A stretch of 45,626 nt of DNA, taken from positions 1 to 45,626 of the forward strand of contig JAHHGU010000044.1 of the NCBI GenBank assembly GCA_019359765.1. The letters run 5' to 3'. Source of the stretch: Aphanothece sp. CMT-3BRIN-NPC111. Lineage in GTDB: Bacteria; Cyanobacteriota; Cyanobacteriia; Cyanobacteriales; JAHHGU01. The notes under the pieces were generated by a model. It saw only the letters and a list, made by a program, of their open reading frames with translations. It was not told where the DNA came from and ran no database searches. Numbering within the stretch: position 1 is the stretch's first letter; each line of letters begins with the position of its first letter. A program made the translations under genes and the position numbers. This document shows, piece by piece, positions 34,616 to 41,884 of the stretch.

Positions 34616-35578
34616 TTAGCGTCCGGCATAAGCGCTCATAGGCTCTTTGAGAAAGCGGATATACAGATGCTTGAAGGTAGACTTAATCACACGAGGCATA
34701 CCGAAGTCGATGGGTACGAGAGCATCCGGGAGTTTCCAATCAGACACATGAAGTTCTGCTGGTTGTCGCTGAGGAAAGTGAATGTCTGTTAGTTCTGGAC
34801 AAAGCCCCAGCCGTTGTGACGCTGCCACAGTTGGCACTATCTGAGGGTCAACCTTAAGGATTTCTAGGATTGACCGATCTAGGGCAAATACATCTGAGGA
34901 GGCTGCTAAGATGCCCAAATTACGGGGTTCTCCACCACTAGGGCCATTACCTTCATGACCGACGATGCCATCCAGAATTGTCAAATCTGGGTTGATCGTC
35001 CGTGCAGTTTCTACCAGCATTTCCCCAAATCGGGCGCTATCCTTCCCTGCCTCCATGTGCCACCAGGCTTTCATTTTGCCGGGAACGCAGCCAAACAAAT
35101 TTTTCACGCCCAGCGTCAGCGTCAGCTGGACATGGGATTTCACCTTGGGCAGGTTAATCACCACATCCGCATCTATTGCCTCTTTACACAACAGCAGGTG
35201 GTTAAATTCTTCGCTGACAGTCTCGTAGCGCTTGCCGTGAAATTCTACAATGGGCAAATTTAGTTCTTCGACGAGTGGCAGATAACCATTCGCCTTTGCT
35301 ACACCCATCGCACTGCCAAAGGCGGGGCCATCCCCCAAAAAAGGCTTACCCCCAGCTTCTTGCACCAGTTGGGCAACACCGTAAACCAACTCTGGGCGAG
35401 TGACGCATTCTTTTCCAGGACGGGCACCCGTGAGCAGGTTGGGTTTGAGCAAAACGCGATCGCCCGGTTTCACAAAGGATGCCATCCCCCCTAAAGGCTC
35501 TAGCAGCGTTTCTAAAGAAGCTCGTAATAACTGCCGCTCATAGGAATTAGCAGGAATTAAACTTACAGAATGTTTCAT
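34616..35578 (-). CDS. DUF362 domain protein
   Basis: Protein of 320 aa of the DUF362 family. It shows KPGDRVLLKPNLLTGARPG, VTRPELVYGVAQLVQEAGG, VVINLPKVKSHVQLTLTLG followed by VKNLFGCVPG, and LTILDGIVGHEGNGPSGG, all hallmark blocks. It lacks a Cys-rich ferredoxin-like segment, so iron-sulphur function is not indicated here. The biochemical role of the family is not settled. It stands alone, with a clear terminator downstream. Confidence 0.88.
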   Translation of the reverse strand: MKHSVSLIPANSYERQLLRASLETLLEPLGGMASFVKPGDRVLLKPNLLTGARPGKECVTRPELVYGVAQLVQEAGGKPFLGDGPAFGSAMGVAKANGYLPLVEELNLPIVEFHGKRYETVSEEFNHLLLCKEAIDADVVINLPKVKSHVQLTLTLGVKNLFGCVPGKMKAWWHMEAGKDSARFGEMLVETARTINPDLTILDGIVGHEGNGPSGGEPRNLGILAASSDVFALDRSILEILKVDPQIVPTVAASQRLGLCPELTDIHFPQRQPAELHVSDWKLPDALVPIDFGMPRVIKSTFKHLYIRFLKEPMSAYAGR

Positions 35579-35659
35579 CAGCTGTTGGTTGTTAGTGTGA
35601 CTTATCTATGTCGTGGTGATGCAAGATTATGTTAAATCTGCCTTTACCGCTTCCGGGAG

Positions 35660-35733
35660 TTATGAGTTATAAATTTTAAGTTTTGAATTAAAAGTTAAAA
35701 ATTAATAATTCAAAACTTAAAACTCAAAACTTT
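35660..35733. repeat. AT-rich heptamer-type inverted repeat
   Basis: TTTTAAGTTTTGAATTAAAAG on one side and AATTCAAAACTTAAAACTC on the other form an imperfect long stem around 35673-35733. The units are the same TTTTGA(A/G)-type heptamers seen at 10767 and 14171. Confidence 0.6.
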
Positions 35734-35740
35734 TGACTAA

Positions 35741-36061
35741 CTAAATTGACCGTCCGCCGCGAGTCAGAGCCGTCACCCGTTCTGCCTCAGAGAGAAACCC
35801 TTCGCCTTGGATTGACTCAATTGGGGGTTTCACCTCCACCTTCATAACATTGGCTGACTTGATAAAAATAGTCTCATCTAGTGTCTTAATTGCCCACCAG
35901 TCTTCCTTCATGAAGCGGCGTATTTCCTGACGAACATCCTGATGAGTTGTGCCTGAGTCAATGAGGTCGTAGACATTAAAAGACTCTGTTTGACCATTGA
36001 TGTAGTGAAACGTAATCTGCCAGACAGTTGTTGTCACTTGTTCTTGCAGCTGCATTAACAA
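35741..36061 (-). CDS. Small conserved-looking hypothetical protein
   Basis: Open frame of 106 aa; a second Met two codons in (36055, MQLQEQ) may be the start. It has alternating beta-like and helical sequence (TVWQITFHYINGQTES, DVRQEIRRFMKEDWW) and ends with acidic then basic residues. No membrane segment and no known motif. Codon use looks like that of neighbouring genes. I do not recognise the family. Confidence 0.65.
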   Translation of the reverse strand: MLMQLQEQVTTTVWQITFHYINGQTESFNVYDLIDSGTTHQDVRQEIRRFMKEDWWAIKTLDETIFIKSANVMKVEVKPPIESIQGEGFLSEAERVTALTRGGRSI

Positions 36062-36106
36062 TAGCCTCCCCTCTAGCTACTTTGTGCTGAAATTTAATTT
36101 ACGATG

Positions 36107-36232
36107 GCGGCGGGAAAGCCTCATCCCTTCATGGGTGAGGATGCTCATCCGTCCGCCGCTGTTAGTTGTTAGTTGTTAGTCGTTAGTCGTTCGTCGTAAA
36201 TAACAACTATCAACTATCCACTAACTAAATCT
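36107..36232. repeat. Nested hairpin followed by heptamer (GTTAGTT) repeats
   Basis: GCGGCGG (36107-36113) pairs with CCGCCGC (36153-36159), enclosing a second hairpin CCTCATCCC/GGGTGAGG (36119-36140). Immediately right are tandem GTTAGTT/GTTAGTC units and their complement (AACTATCAACTATCC). It separates aspA from the small gene at 35741. It is not followed by a T run. Confidence 0.65.
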
Positions 36233-36254
36233 CTACTCCTTGTGGGCAGAGTAT

Positions 36255-37682
36255 TCAAGGCTGGTGTTGACTTAATTGAGGCATGGCGCTCATTTTTTGC
36301 AAGTCTAGCACTTCGGCAAGTTTTTCCGGACTCATCAGCCCCCGCTCCAGGACAATCTGCCGCAGGGACTTGCCGCTTTCCAGGGATTCTTTGGCAACAG
36401 CAGCGGCGTTGAGATAGCCGATATGAGGATTGAGGGCGGTGACTAGGGCGAGGCTGCCTTCTGCGTAGGCAAGAGTGCGATCGCGGTTGGCGGTAATTCC
36501 TCCTAGACACTGGCTAGTTAGGGCTGCTAAAGTATTGCCGAGAATTCCTATACTGTGGATGAGGTTGTAGGCAATCAAGGGCATCATGACATTCAGTTCT
36601 AACTGTCCGGCTTGGGCGGCAAGAGCGATCGCGCTGTCATATCCCATCACCTGAAAGCAAACCATTGAGGTCATCTCCGCCATCACCGGATTGTACTTAC
36701 CAGGCATAATCGACGATCCTGGCTGCACGGGGGGCACTTGGATTTCCTTTAAACCCGTTTTTGGACCAGAATCCATTAATCGCAAATCATGGGAAATCTT
36801 GACACAATCCTGCGCTAAGTTGCGTAAGGCCCCTGAAACATTGACAAATGGTGCCATACTCTGCATTGCTGCCATCATGTTAGGAGCAGGTTGCAGGGGT
36901 TGGTTAATCAGCTGGGAGAGAATTTGGGCAACGCGATCGCGATACTGGGGATGAGTATTTAGACCTGTTCCGGCGGCACTGCCCCCCAATCCCAATTTGG
37001 TTAAATCAACGGCGGCTGTTTCGATCCGCATCTTATGTTCACTTAATATTTGCGCCCAGGCGCGAAAGCTATCTCCCAAACGTACAGGTACGGCATCTTG
37101 CAAGTGGGTTCTGCCGGACTTGACGATGTCTTGAAACTCAAGTGCCTTGTTTTCTAAAACTGCGATCGCATTTGATAAAGCTGGGTATAGCGTCCGATCT
37201 ATTGCCAACAGCCCCCCAATGCGAATAGCCGTGGGAATTACATCGTTGGTAGACTGACCATAGTTAACATGATCGTTAGGGCTAATCCGCTGGTAATTTC
37301 CTTTTTCATCACCTAGTATTTCCAGCGCCCGATTTGCCAGCACTTCATTTACATTCATATGGTGGGACGTCCCAGCCCCAGCCTGGTAAACATCCACCAC
37401 GAACTGGTCGCGGAACTTACCAGCAAGTACTTCATCTGCCGCTTGTACGATTACCTGGGCTATATCTTCAGGAATGCAGCCTAGTTCGCCGTTAGCTTGG
37501 GCTGTAGCTTTTTTGATCAGCACACAGGCATCTACATAGGTAGGCAAAGGCTTAATCCCACTGATGGGGAAATTTTCTGTTGCCCGCAGAGTTTGGATGC
37601 CGTAATAAGCACTCCCTGGAATTTGTCGCTCTCCCATCGAATCTCGTTCAATGCGATAGGCTGGGCTTGTTGCTTCAGTCAT
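36255..37682 (-). CDS. aspA: Aspartate ammonia-lyase (class II fumarase/aspartase family)
   Basis: Protein of 475 aa, reversibly deaminating aspartate to fumarate and ammonia. The N-terminal YYGIQTLRATENFPISG and the length favour aspartase. The family signature is GSSIMPGKYNPVMAEM, with SGRTHLQDAVPVRLG and NYGQSTNDVIPTAIR also present. FumC proteins share this fold; KxNP and the TLRAxENF block tilt to AspA, but a fumarase activity cannot be excluded by eye. It lies alone on the minus strand. Confidence 0.82.
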   Translation of the reverse strand: MTEATSPAYRIERDSMGERQIPGSAYYGIQTLRATENFPISGIKPLPTYVDACVLIKKATAQANGELGCIPEDIAQVIVQAADEVLAGKFRDQFVVDVYQAGAGTSHHMNVNEVLANRALEILGDEKGNYQRISPNDHVNYGQSTNDVIPTAIRIGGLLAIDRTLYPALSNAIAVLENKALEFQDIVKSGRTHLQDAVPVRLGDSFRAWAQILSEHKMRIETAAVDLTKLGLGGSAAGTGLNTHPQYRDRVAQILSQLINQPLQPAPNMMAAMQSMAPFVNVSGALRNLAQDCVKISHDLRLMDSGPKTGLKEIQVPPVQPGSSIMPGKYNPVMAEMTSMVCFQVMGYDSAIALAAQAGQLELNVMMPLIAYNLIHSIGILGNTLAALTSQCLGGITANRDRTLAYAEGSLALVTALNPHIGYLNAAAVAKESLESGKSLRQIVLERGLMSPEKLAEVLDLQKMSAMPQLSQHQP

Positions 37683-37816
37683 CGGGTTGTATGCGTTTTA
37701 ATTAAGTTGAGATCGTTAGACGTAATCAAACTGAATACTATAAGCCATAATCATTAAATACTCCACCCAGAAGGGATGGAGATTGCTGTTAGTAGGTTGT
37801 AAGAGCATATTTCCAA

Positions 37817-37934
37817 CAGGACTTACGTAGAGATTCCCCTAAATCAAAGTTAAAAAGTGGGACTTCCAATATTCACATCTTTTTAAGGGGGCTAGGGCGG
37901 AGCAATATTTTCGGGTTTTGGTGCGTAAGGCCTG
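37817..37934. repeat. MITE-like element with terminal inverted repeats
   Basis: CAGGACTTACGTA on the left and the complement of GTGCGTAAGGCCTG on the right form imperfect terminal repeats of about 13 bp. Between them are CCCCTAAATC and TTTAAGGGGGCTAGGG. The sequence is of a type common in cyanobacterial spacers (ends near GGACTTACGCA). It lies in the 303-bp spacer between aspA and the kinase gene, which contains no gene. Confidence 0.55.
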
Positions 37935-37985
37935 CCAAACTAACTACTAACCACTAACGGCAGCAGCGGCTTGGTAAAGTATTGC

Positions 37986-39083
37986 TCAATCTTCCACTGT
38001 TGGCAGCGTAATTTCTACTTTTGTTTGTCTGCCAGGTATACTCTCTATAGTTAATTTTCCTCCATGCAAGTTTACCAAGCGTTTGGCGATTATTAGCCCT
38101 AAACCTGATCCTTGCTGCTCGTACATTTTACGCTCAAATTGCATATATGCTCCCACATTAGCAATCTGCTCGGCAGTCATGCCTTGCCCTTGATTAAATA
38201 CAGATAAAATAAAACTACTATTACTCACAATGCTTTTAATACGAACCTGGGTGTTCATTGGGGAAAATTTAAATGCATTGTCAATTACTTCATCAGTTAT
38301 TATTTGCCAATATGTTTCTGAAATTGGGATGTTGGCATTTTGCAAGTTTAACTGCAAATCTGCTTCCCTACCTGCCTGTCTAGCTTTTTGCATAGCCAGA
38401 TGTTTAATCATACTTTTGGGAGAGTACGTTTTACTACTCCGTAACTTCTCAACCTGCTCCGCATCCGTCGCAATTATTTCAAGCTGTGCATACAATATGA
38501 ATTTTTGAATAAGCCTAGATAAACGCTGTGCTGAATTAGAGATATCCCCAATCATTTCTCGCTTAGCATCTGATTCTATGACATCGTATTCCTCAACTAG
38601 AATATCCGATAAGCTGAGAATTGCCTGTAGTGGAGTACGCAATTCGTGGGGCAGTGAAAGAGCTATATTACTGCGTAAATCATCTAATTTTTTTTGATAT
38701 TGCTTGTCAATTATTACCTTTTTTTCCAGTTGAGTCGATATTGCCTGACTCAACTCAACTATTGAAAAAGGTTTGGTAAGATAATCGTCAGCTCCCAGAG
38801 CCATACCTTGTCTAACAGCAGATTTTTCAGTTTTGGCACTAAGAAAAATGAAGGGAATAGTCGCTGTTTCTGGATATTGTCGCAGGGTCGTACATACACC
38901 GTAACCATCAAGCTCCGGCATCATAACGTCACAAATAATTAAATCGGGTAAATGCTGACGTGCTAGTTGCACACCTACTGCACCGTTTTCAGCTTCAATT
39001 CCTTGAAATTCCAGATGTTCCAAAATTTCCAGAAGGTCTTCTCGCAGAAATTTTTCGTCTTCAATTACAAGGATTTTCTTCAT
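37986..39083 (-). CDS. Receiver-first hybrid histidine kinase
   Basis: Soluble protein of 365 aa from MKKILVIEDEKFLRE (an earlier ATG at 39107 adds eight residues). Residues 1-120 are a receiver domain with the phosphoacceptor Asp in LIICDVMMPELDGYG and Lys in DDYLTKPFS. A coiled linker leads to the dimerisation helix with the phosphorylated His in LPHELRTPLQA. The ATPase part carries DEVIDNAFKFSP, FNQGQGM and GSGLGLIIAKRLV. The order receiver-HisKA-HATPase is frequent in cyanobacteria. No sensor domain or membrane segment, so input arrives by phosphotransfer. Its receiver resembles the response regulator at 40799. Confidence 0.9.
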   Translation of the reverse strand: MKKILVIEDEKFLREDLLEILEHLEFQGIEAENGAVGVQLARQHLPDLIICDVMMPELDGYGVCTTLRQYPETATIPFIFLSAKTEKSAVRQGMALGADDYLTKPFSIVELSQAISTQLEKKVIIDKQYQKKLDDLRSNIALSLPHELRTPLQAILSLSDILVEEYDVIESDAKREMIGDISNSAQRLSRLIQKFILYAQLEIIATDAEQVEKLRSSKTYSPKSMIKHLAMQKARQAGREADLQLNLQNANIPISETYWQIITDEVIDNAFKFSPMNTQVRIKSIVSNSSFILSVFNQGQGMTAEQIANVGAYMQFERKMYEQQGSGLGLIIAKRLVNLHGGKLTIESIPGRQTKVEITLPTVED

Positions 39084-39637
39084 ATATTTTGCTTTTGCTA
39101 CAACCAAATATTGCCATCGGAGAGTAAATTGCTGATACTTTATCTAGTATTGCCAATTGCTTAGCAAAAATGTACTATAATGGCACTTCTCAACTCGGTT
39201 TTATATAGCTAAATTTTGAAATTTACGGATTTAAAGAAAAAGATAAAAGTTTTCTTCATGTCAACTTTATTGTGAGCGGAAATATCATTGCAAGAAAGCG
39301 ATATTTGACTCTATTTACTTATTTTTATTTTTCCAGAGCTTTGCGAATCTATTGTTTCAGGTGCTGGCGTTCGCCAATGTTGCGCTCAACCGCGATCGCT
39401 CTGAGCTACTCATGCTTGTCATTATAAATAAATTCCAGCAAGCTCAAGCTATACCTCTCAGCATCCGGCTGGCTTATAACTTCCTGACTTCCTCAGGGCT
39501 TAGGCATTTTTACGGTGGAATGAAGACTGATGGAGAGATTGGGGGTACTGCGTAGCCAGAATTTAAGGAAAGTGGAACCTAATTGTTAAATCATGTTATT
39601 GTTTTGGGCATCTTAGATTAAATCATCCTAAAGAGAG
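39084..39637. other. Spacer without convincing gene
   Basis: About 550 bp between the divergent kinase (minus) and TPR (plus) genes. Short frames near 39352-39555 and 38967-39164 lack protein-like composition. One HIP1-type GCGATCGC is present at about 39391. It should hold the promoters of both genes, but I could not place them confidently. Confidence 0.5.
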
Positions 39638-40696
39638 ATGCCAGAGCCTATGAGCCACCTTATAGATTTGGAAGTCGAATTCTTTTTCCAGAAGGGGTTA
39701 CACCTTAATAGGGTTGAAGAATATGCTAAAGCGGTGTATAGCTACGACAAAGCTTTGGAACTTCAACCCGACTATGCCGATGCCTGGTACAGCCGGGGCA
39801 ATGCGCTGTATCACTTAGGCAAATATCAAGAAGCGATCGCTTCTTATGACCAAGCGGTAGAGATAAGACCGGGCTTTCATGAGGCTTGGAACAATCGTGG
39901 CAATTCCCTAGATGACTTAGGGCGCTACGAAGAAGCGATAGCCTGCTACGACAAGGCGATTAAGTTTAAAAGTGACTATTTCTGGGCTTGGAATAATCGC
40001 GGGATTGCGCTGAAGAACTTAGGTCACTATGAAGAGGCCATTACCAGCTATGACAAAGCGATTGAGTTTAAGCCAAACTACTACTGGGCTTGGTACAACC
40101 GGGCTATGGCGTTGCAATATTTATGCCGCAGGGAAAAAGCGCTCGCCTGCTTAGAAAAAGCTATTGAGTTTAAACCTAACTTTCATGAAGCTTGGTATCA
40201 ACGGGGCATAGTCCTACAGAATCTAAGCCGCCACGGTGCTGCGATCGCCAGCTTTGAGGAATCCTTAGAAATTCAACCTTCTAATCCTGATGCTTGGTAC
40301 TTTCGCGGTCTGGCGCTGGATAACTTAGGGTGCTATCAGGATGCGATCGCCAGCTTTGATAAAACTCTAGAAATAATATCTGATAAATACGCCTGGAATA
40401 GCAGGGGTCTAGTGTTGTTGACATTAGGCCGCTACCAAGATGCGATCGCCAGTTTCGACAAAGCCCTAAGCATCAAACCTGACGATCACGTTGCCTTGTA
40501 CAACAAAGCTCGCTGTTATGCTTTGCAAAGTCATATCGATCTAGCGCTTGAGAACTTGCAACAAGCGATTCATCTAAGCCCTGACAAGTACCGGGAAATG
40601 GCAAAAGCCCACTTGGATTTTGGCTGTATTCAAGAAGATTGGCGATTTCAGGCATTGATCCAAAATTGCTCAATCGCAGACAGAATGGAAACGTGA
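39638..40696 (+). CDS. Tetratricopeptide repeat protein
   Basis: Protein of 352 aa composed of about nine 34-residue TPR units from residue 15 to 330, each with the form AW..RG.AL..LG.Y.EAIA.YD.A, for example AWYSRGNALYHLGKYQEA and AWNNRGIALKNLGHYEEA. No signal peptide. Such proteins act as scaffolds; the position between two signalling genes hints at a role with them. HIP1 sites are embedded in several repeats. The last residues (QNCSIADRMET) overlap another open frame encoding a coiled coil. Confidence 0.88.
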   Translation: MPEPMSHLIDLEVEFFFQKGLHLNRVEEYAKAVYSYDKALELQPDYADAWYSRGNALYHLGKYQEAIASYDQAVEIRPGFHEAWNNRGNSLDDLGRYEEAIACYDKAIKFKSDYFWAWNNRGIALKNLGHYEEAITSYDKAIEFKPNYYWAWYNRAMALQYLCRREKALACLEKAIEFKPNFHEAWYQRGIVLQNLSRHGAAIASFEESLEIQPSNPDAWYFRGLALDNLGCYQDAIASFDKTLEIISDKYAWNSRGLVLLTLGRYQDAIASFDKALSIKPDDHVALYNKARCYALQSHIDLALENLQQAIHLSPDKYREMAKAHLDFGCIQEDWRFQALIQNCSIADRMET

Positions 40697-40798
40697 GGAA
40701 AAGTTAGAGGCTGAGGTCGAACAGCGAGATGCTGCGCTCAGGCAAGTGCGATCGCAGCCATCTAAGCTTCCTTAACTACGGCTGCATTAATTTAGTAA

Positions 40799-41470
40799 TC
40801 ATTTTTGGGAAAGCAACCGCGCCCAAATATTTCTGAACCGCATCAGAGTGGAAAATGTAACTGGGGTGAGATCGCTAGGGTTGACGTCTTTCGCCAGGAA
40901 TGTTCCTGATGTGTTCTCGTCTATGTATGTGTCTTGTGGCCTGTCAGGTGCAGGGCAAAAAACCGCTGCCGGAACAGATAAACCTTCTACCTTCCTCCAT
41001 ACAGGAGAATTGTTGATCTGTATCAGCTGAATTTGATTTTGTAAGTAGTCTATTTTTTCTTCTGCCTGTTTGAGCTGAGTAATGTAAGGTTGAGCAATGG
41101 CAGCATGCTTTTCCAGTCGAGATGCGATCGCGCCTATTAGCTCTGAGCGAGCAAACGGCTTGGTGAGATAGTCGTCTGCGCCCAAATTCATGCCTTGACG
41201 CACATCTGCCTTATCAGCTTTGGCCGTAAGAAAAATAAAGGGAATGGTGGCAGTAAGAGGATCTTGGCGCAAGTGGGTAAGCACCTCATAACCATCCATT
41301 TCCGGCATCATTATGTCGCAAATAATCAAATCAGGGATATGTTCTTTTGCTAACTCAATACCTCTGCGCCCATTTTCTGCCCCGATGGCAGAAAAATCTT
41401 CAGCGTCAAGTATGTCTAAAATAATCTCTTGGACAGATAGCTCATCTTCAATTACTAAAATATTTTTCAT
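40799..41470 (-). CDS. Response regulator with unassigned C-terminal region
   Basis: Protein of 223 aa from MKNILVIEDELSVQEI (an upstream ATG at 41518 adds 16 residues). A receiver domain occupies residues 1-120, with Asp in LIICDIMMPEMDGYE, AKADKADVRQGMNLG and DDYLTKPFAR. A short coiled coil (TQLKQAEEKIDYLQNQ) leads to about 70 residues with no known motif. It is closely similar to the receiver of the kinase at 37986, suggesting duplication. No DNA-binding or enzymatic output is visible, so it may act by protein contact. Confidence 0.85.
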   Translation of the reverse strand: MKNILVIEDELSVQEIILDILDAEDFSAIGAENGRRGIELAKEHIPDLIICDIMMPEMDGYEVLTHLRQDPLTATIPFIFLTAKADKADVRQGMNLGADDYLTKPFARSELIGAIASRLEKHAAIAQPYITQLKQAEEKIDYLQNQIQLIQINNSPVWRKVEGLSVPAAVFCPAPDRPQDTYIDENTSGTFLAKDVNPSDLTPVTFSTLMRFRNIWARLLSQK

Positions 41471-41884
41471 CTTGGCTTGTGTACTATCTTCAAGCCCTAC
41501 CTGTACGCAAGGCGTCAAGTGGGGGAGTTAACCTATTTATACTCTTTTATTCAATCGTAAATCTAAAATCTCTAGCCGTATGGCTGGATCGCAACAAGTA
41601 TGTTTTGGGCAAAACTCCTGGATAGAATTGAGAATGCCACTATCCCTCTCAGCCCTTTAACACCGAAAGCCATCAAGTATATATAGCAATTAGCAGTTAG
41701 CTTTTAGCAATCCGAAGAGTTATAGCAGCATCTCGCTTGTGCCTGGGGGCGATGTCGATTGTCAAGAATCATTATGGCGACTGCTATATCAAGTCTGGTA
41801 GCATCTGTTGGATATGGAGCCTGAGAAGAGCGTGCAGAGCTGACACTCTCCTCTTGTCCCCTTGTTCCCTTGTCCCCCTTAGCG
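41471..41884. other. Spacer without convincing gene
   Basis: No protein-like frame of any length. TATAGCAATTAGCAGTTAGC and ACTGCTATATCAAG at about 41684 and 41779 are degenerate dispersed repeats of the kind common in cyanobacterial spacers. Confidence 0.45.
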
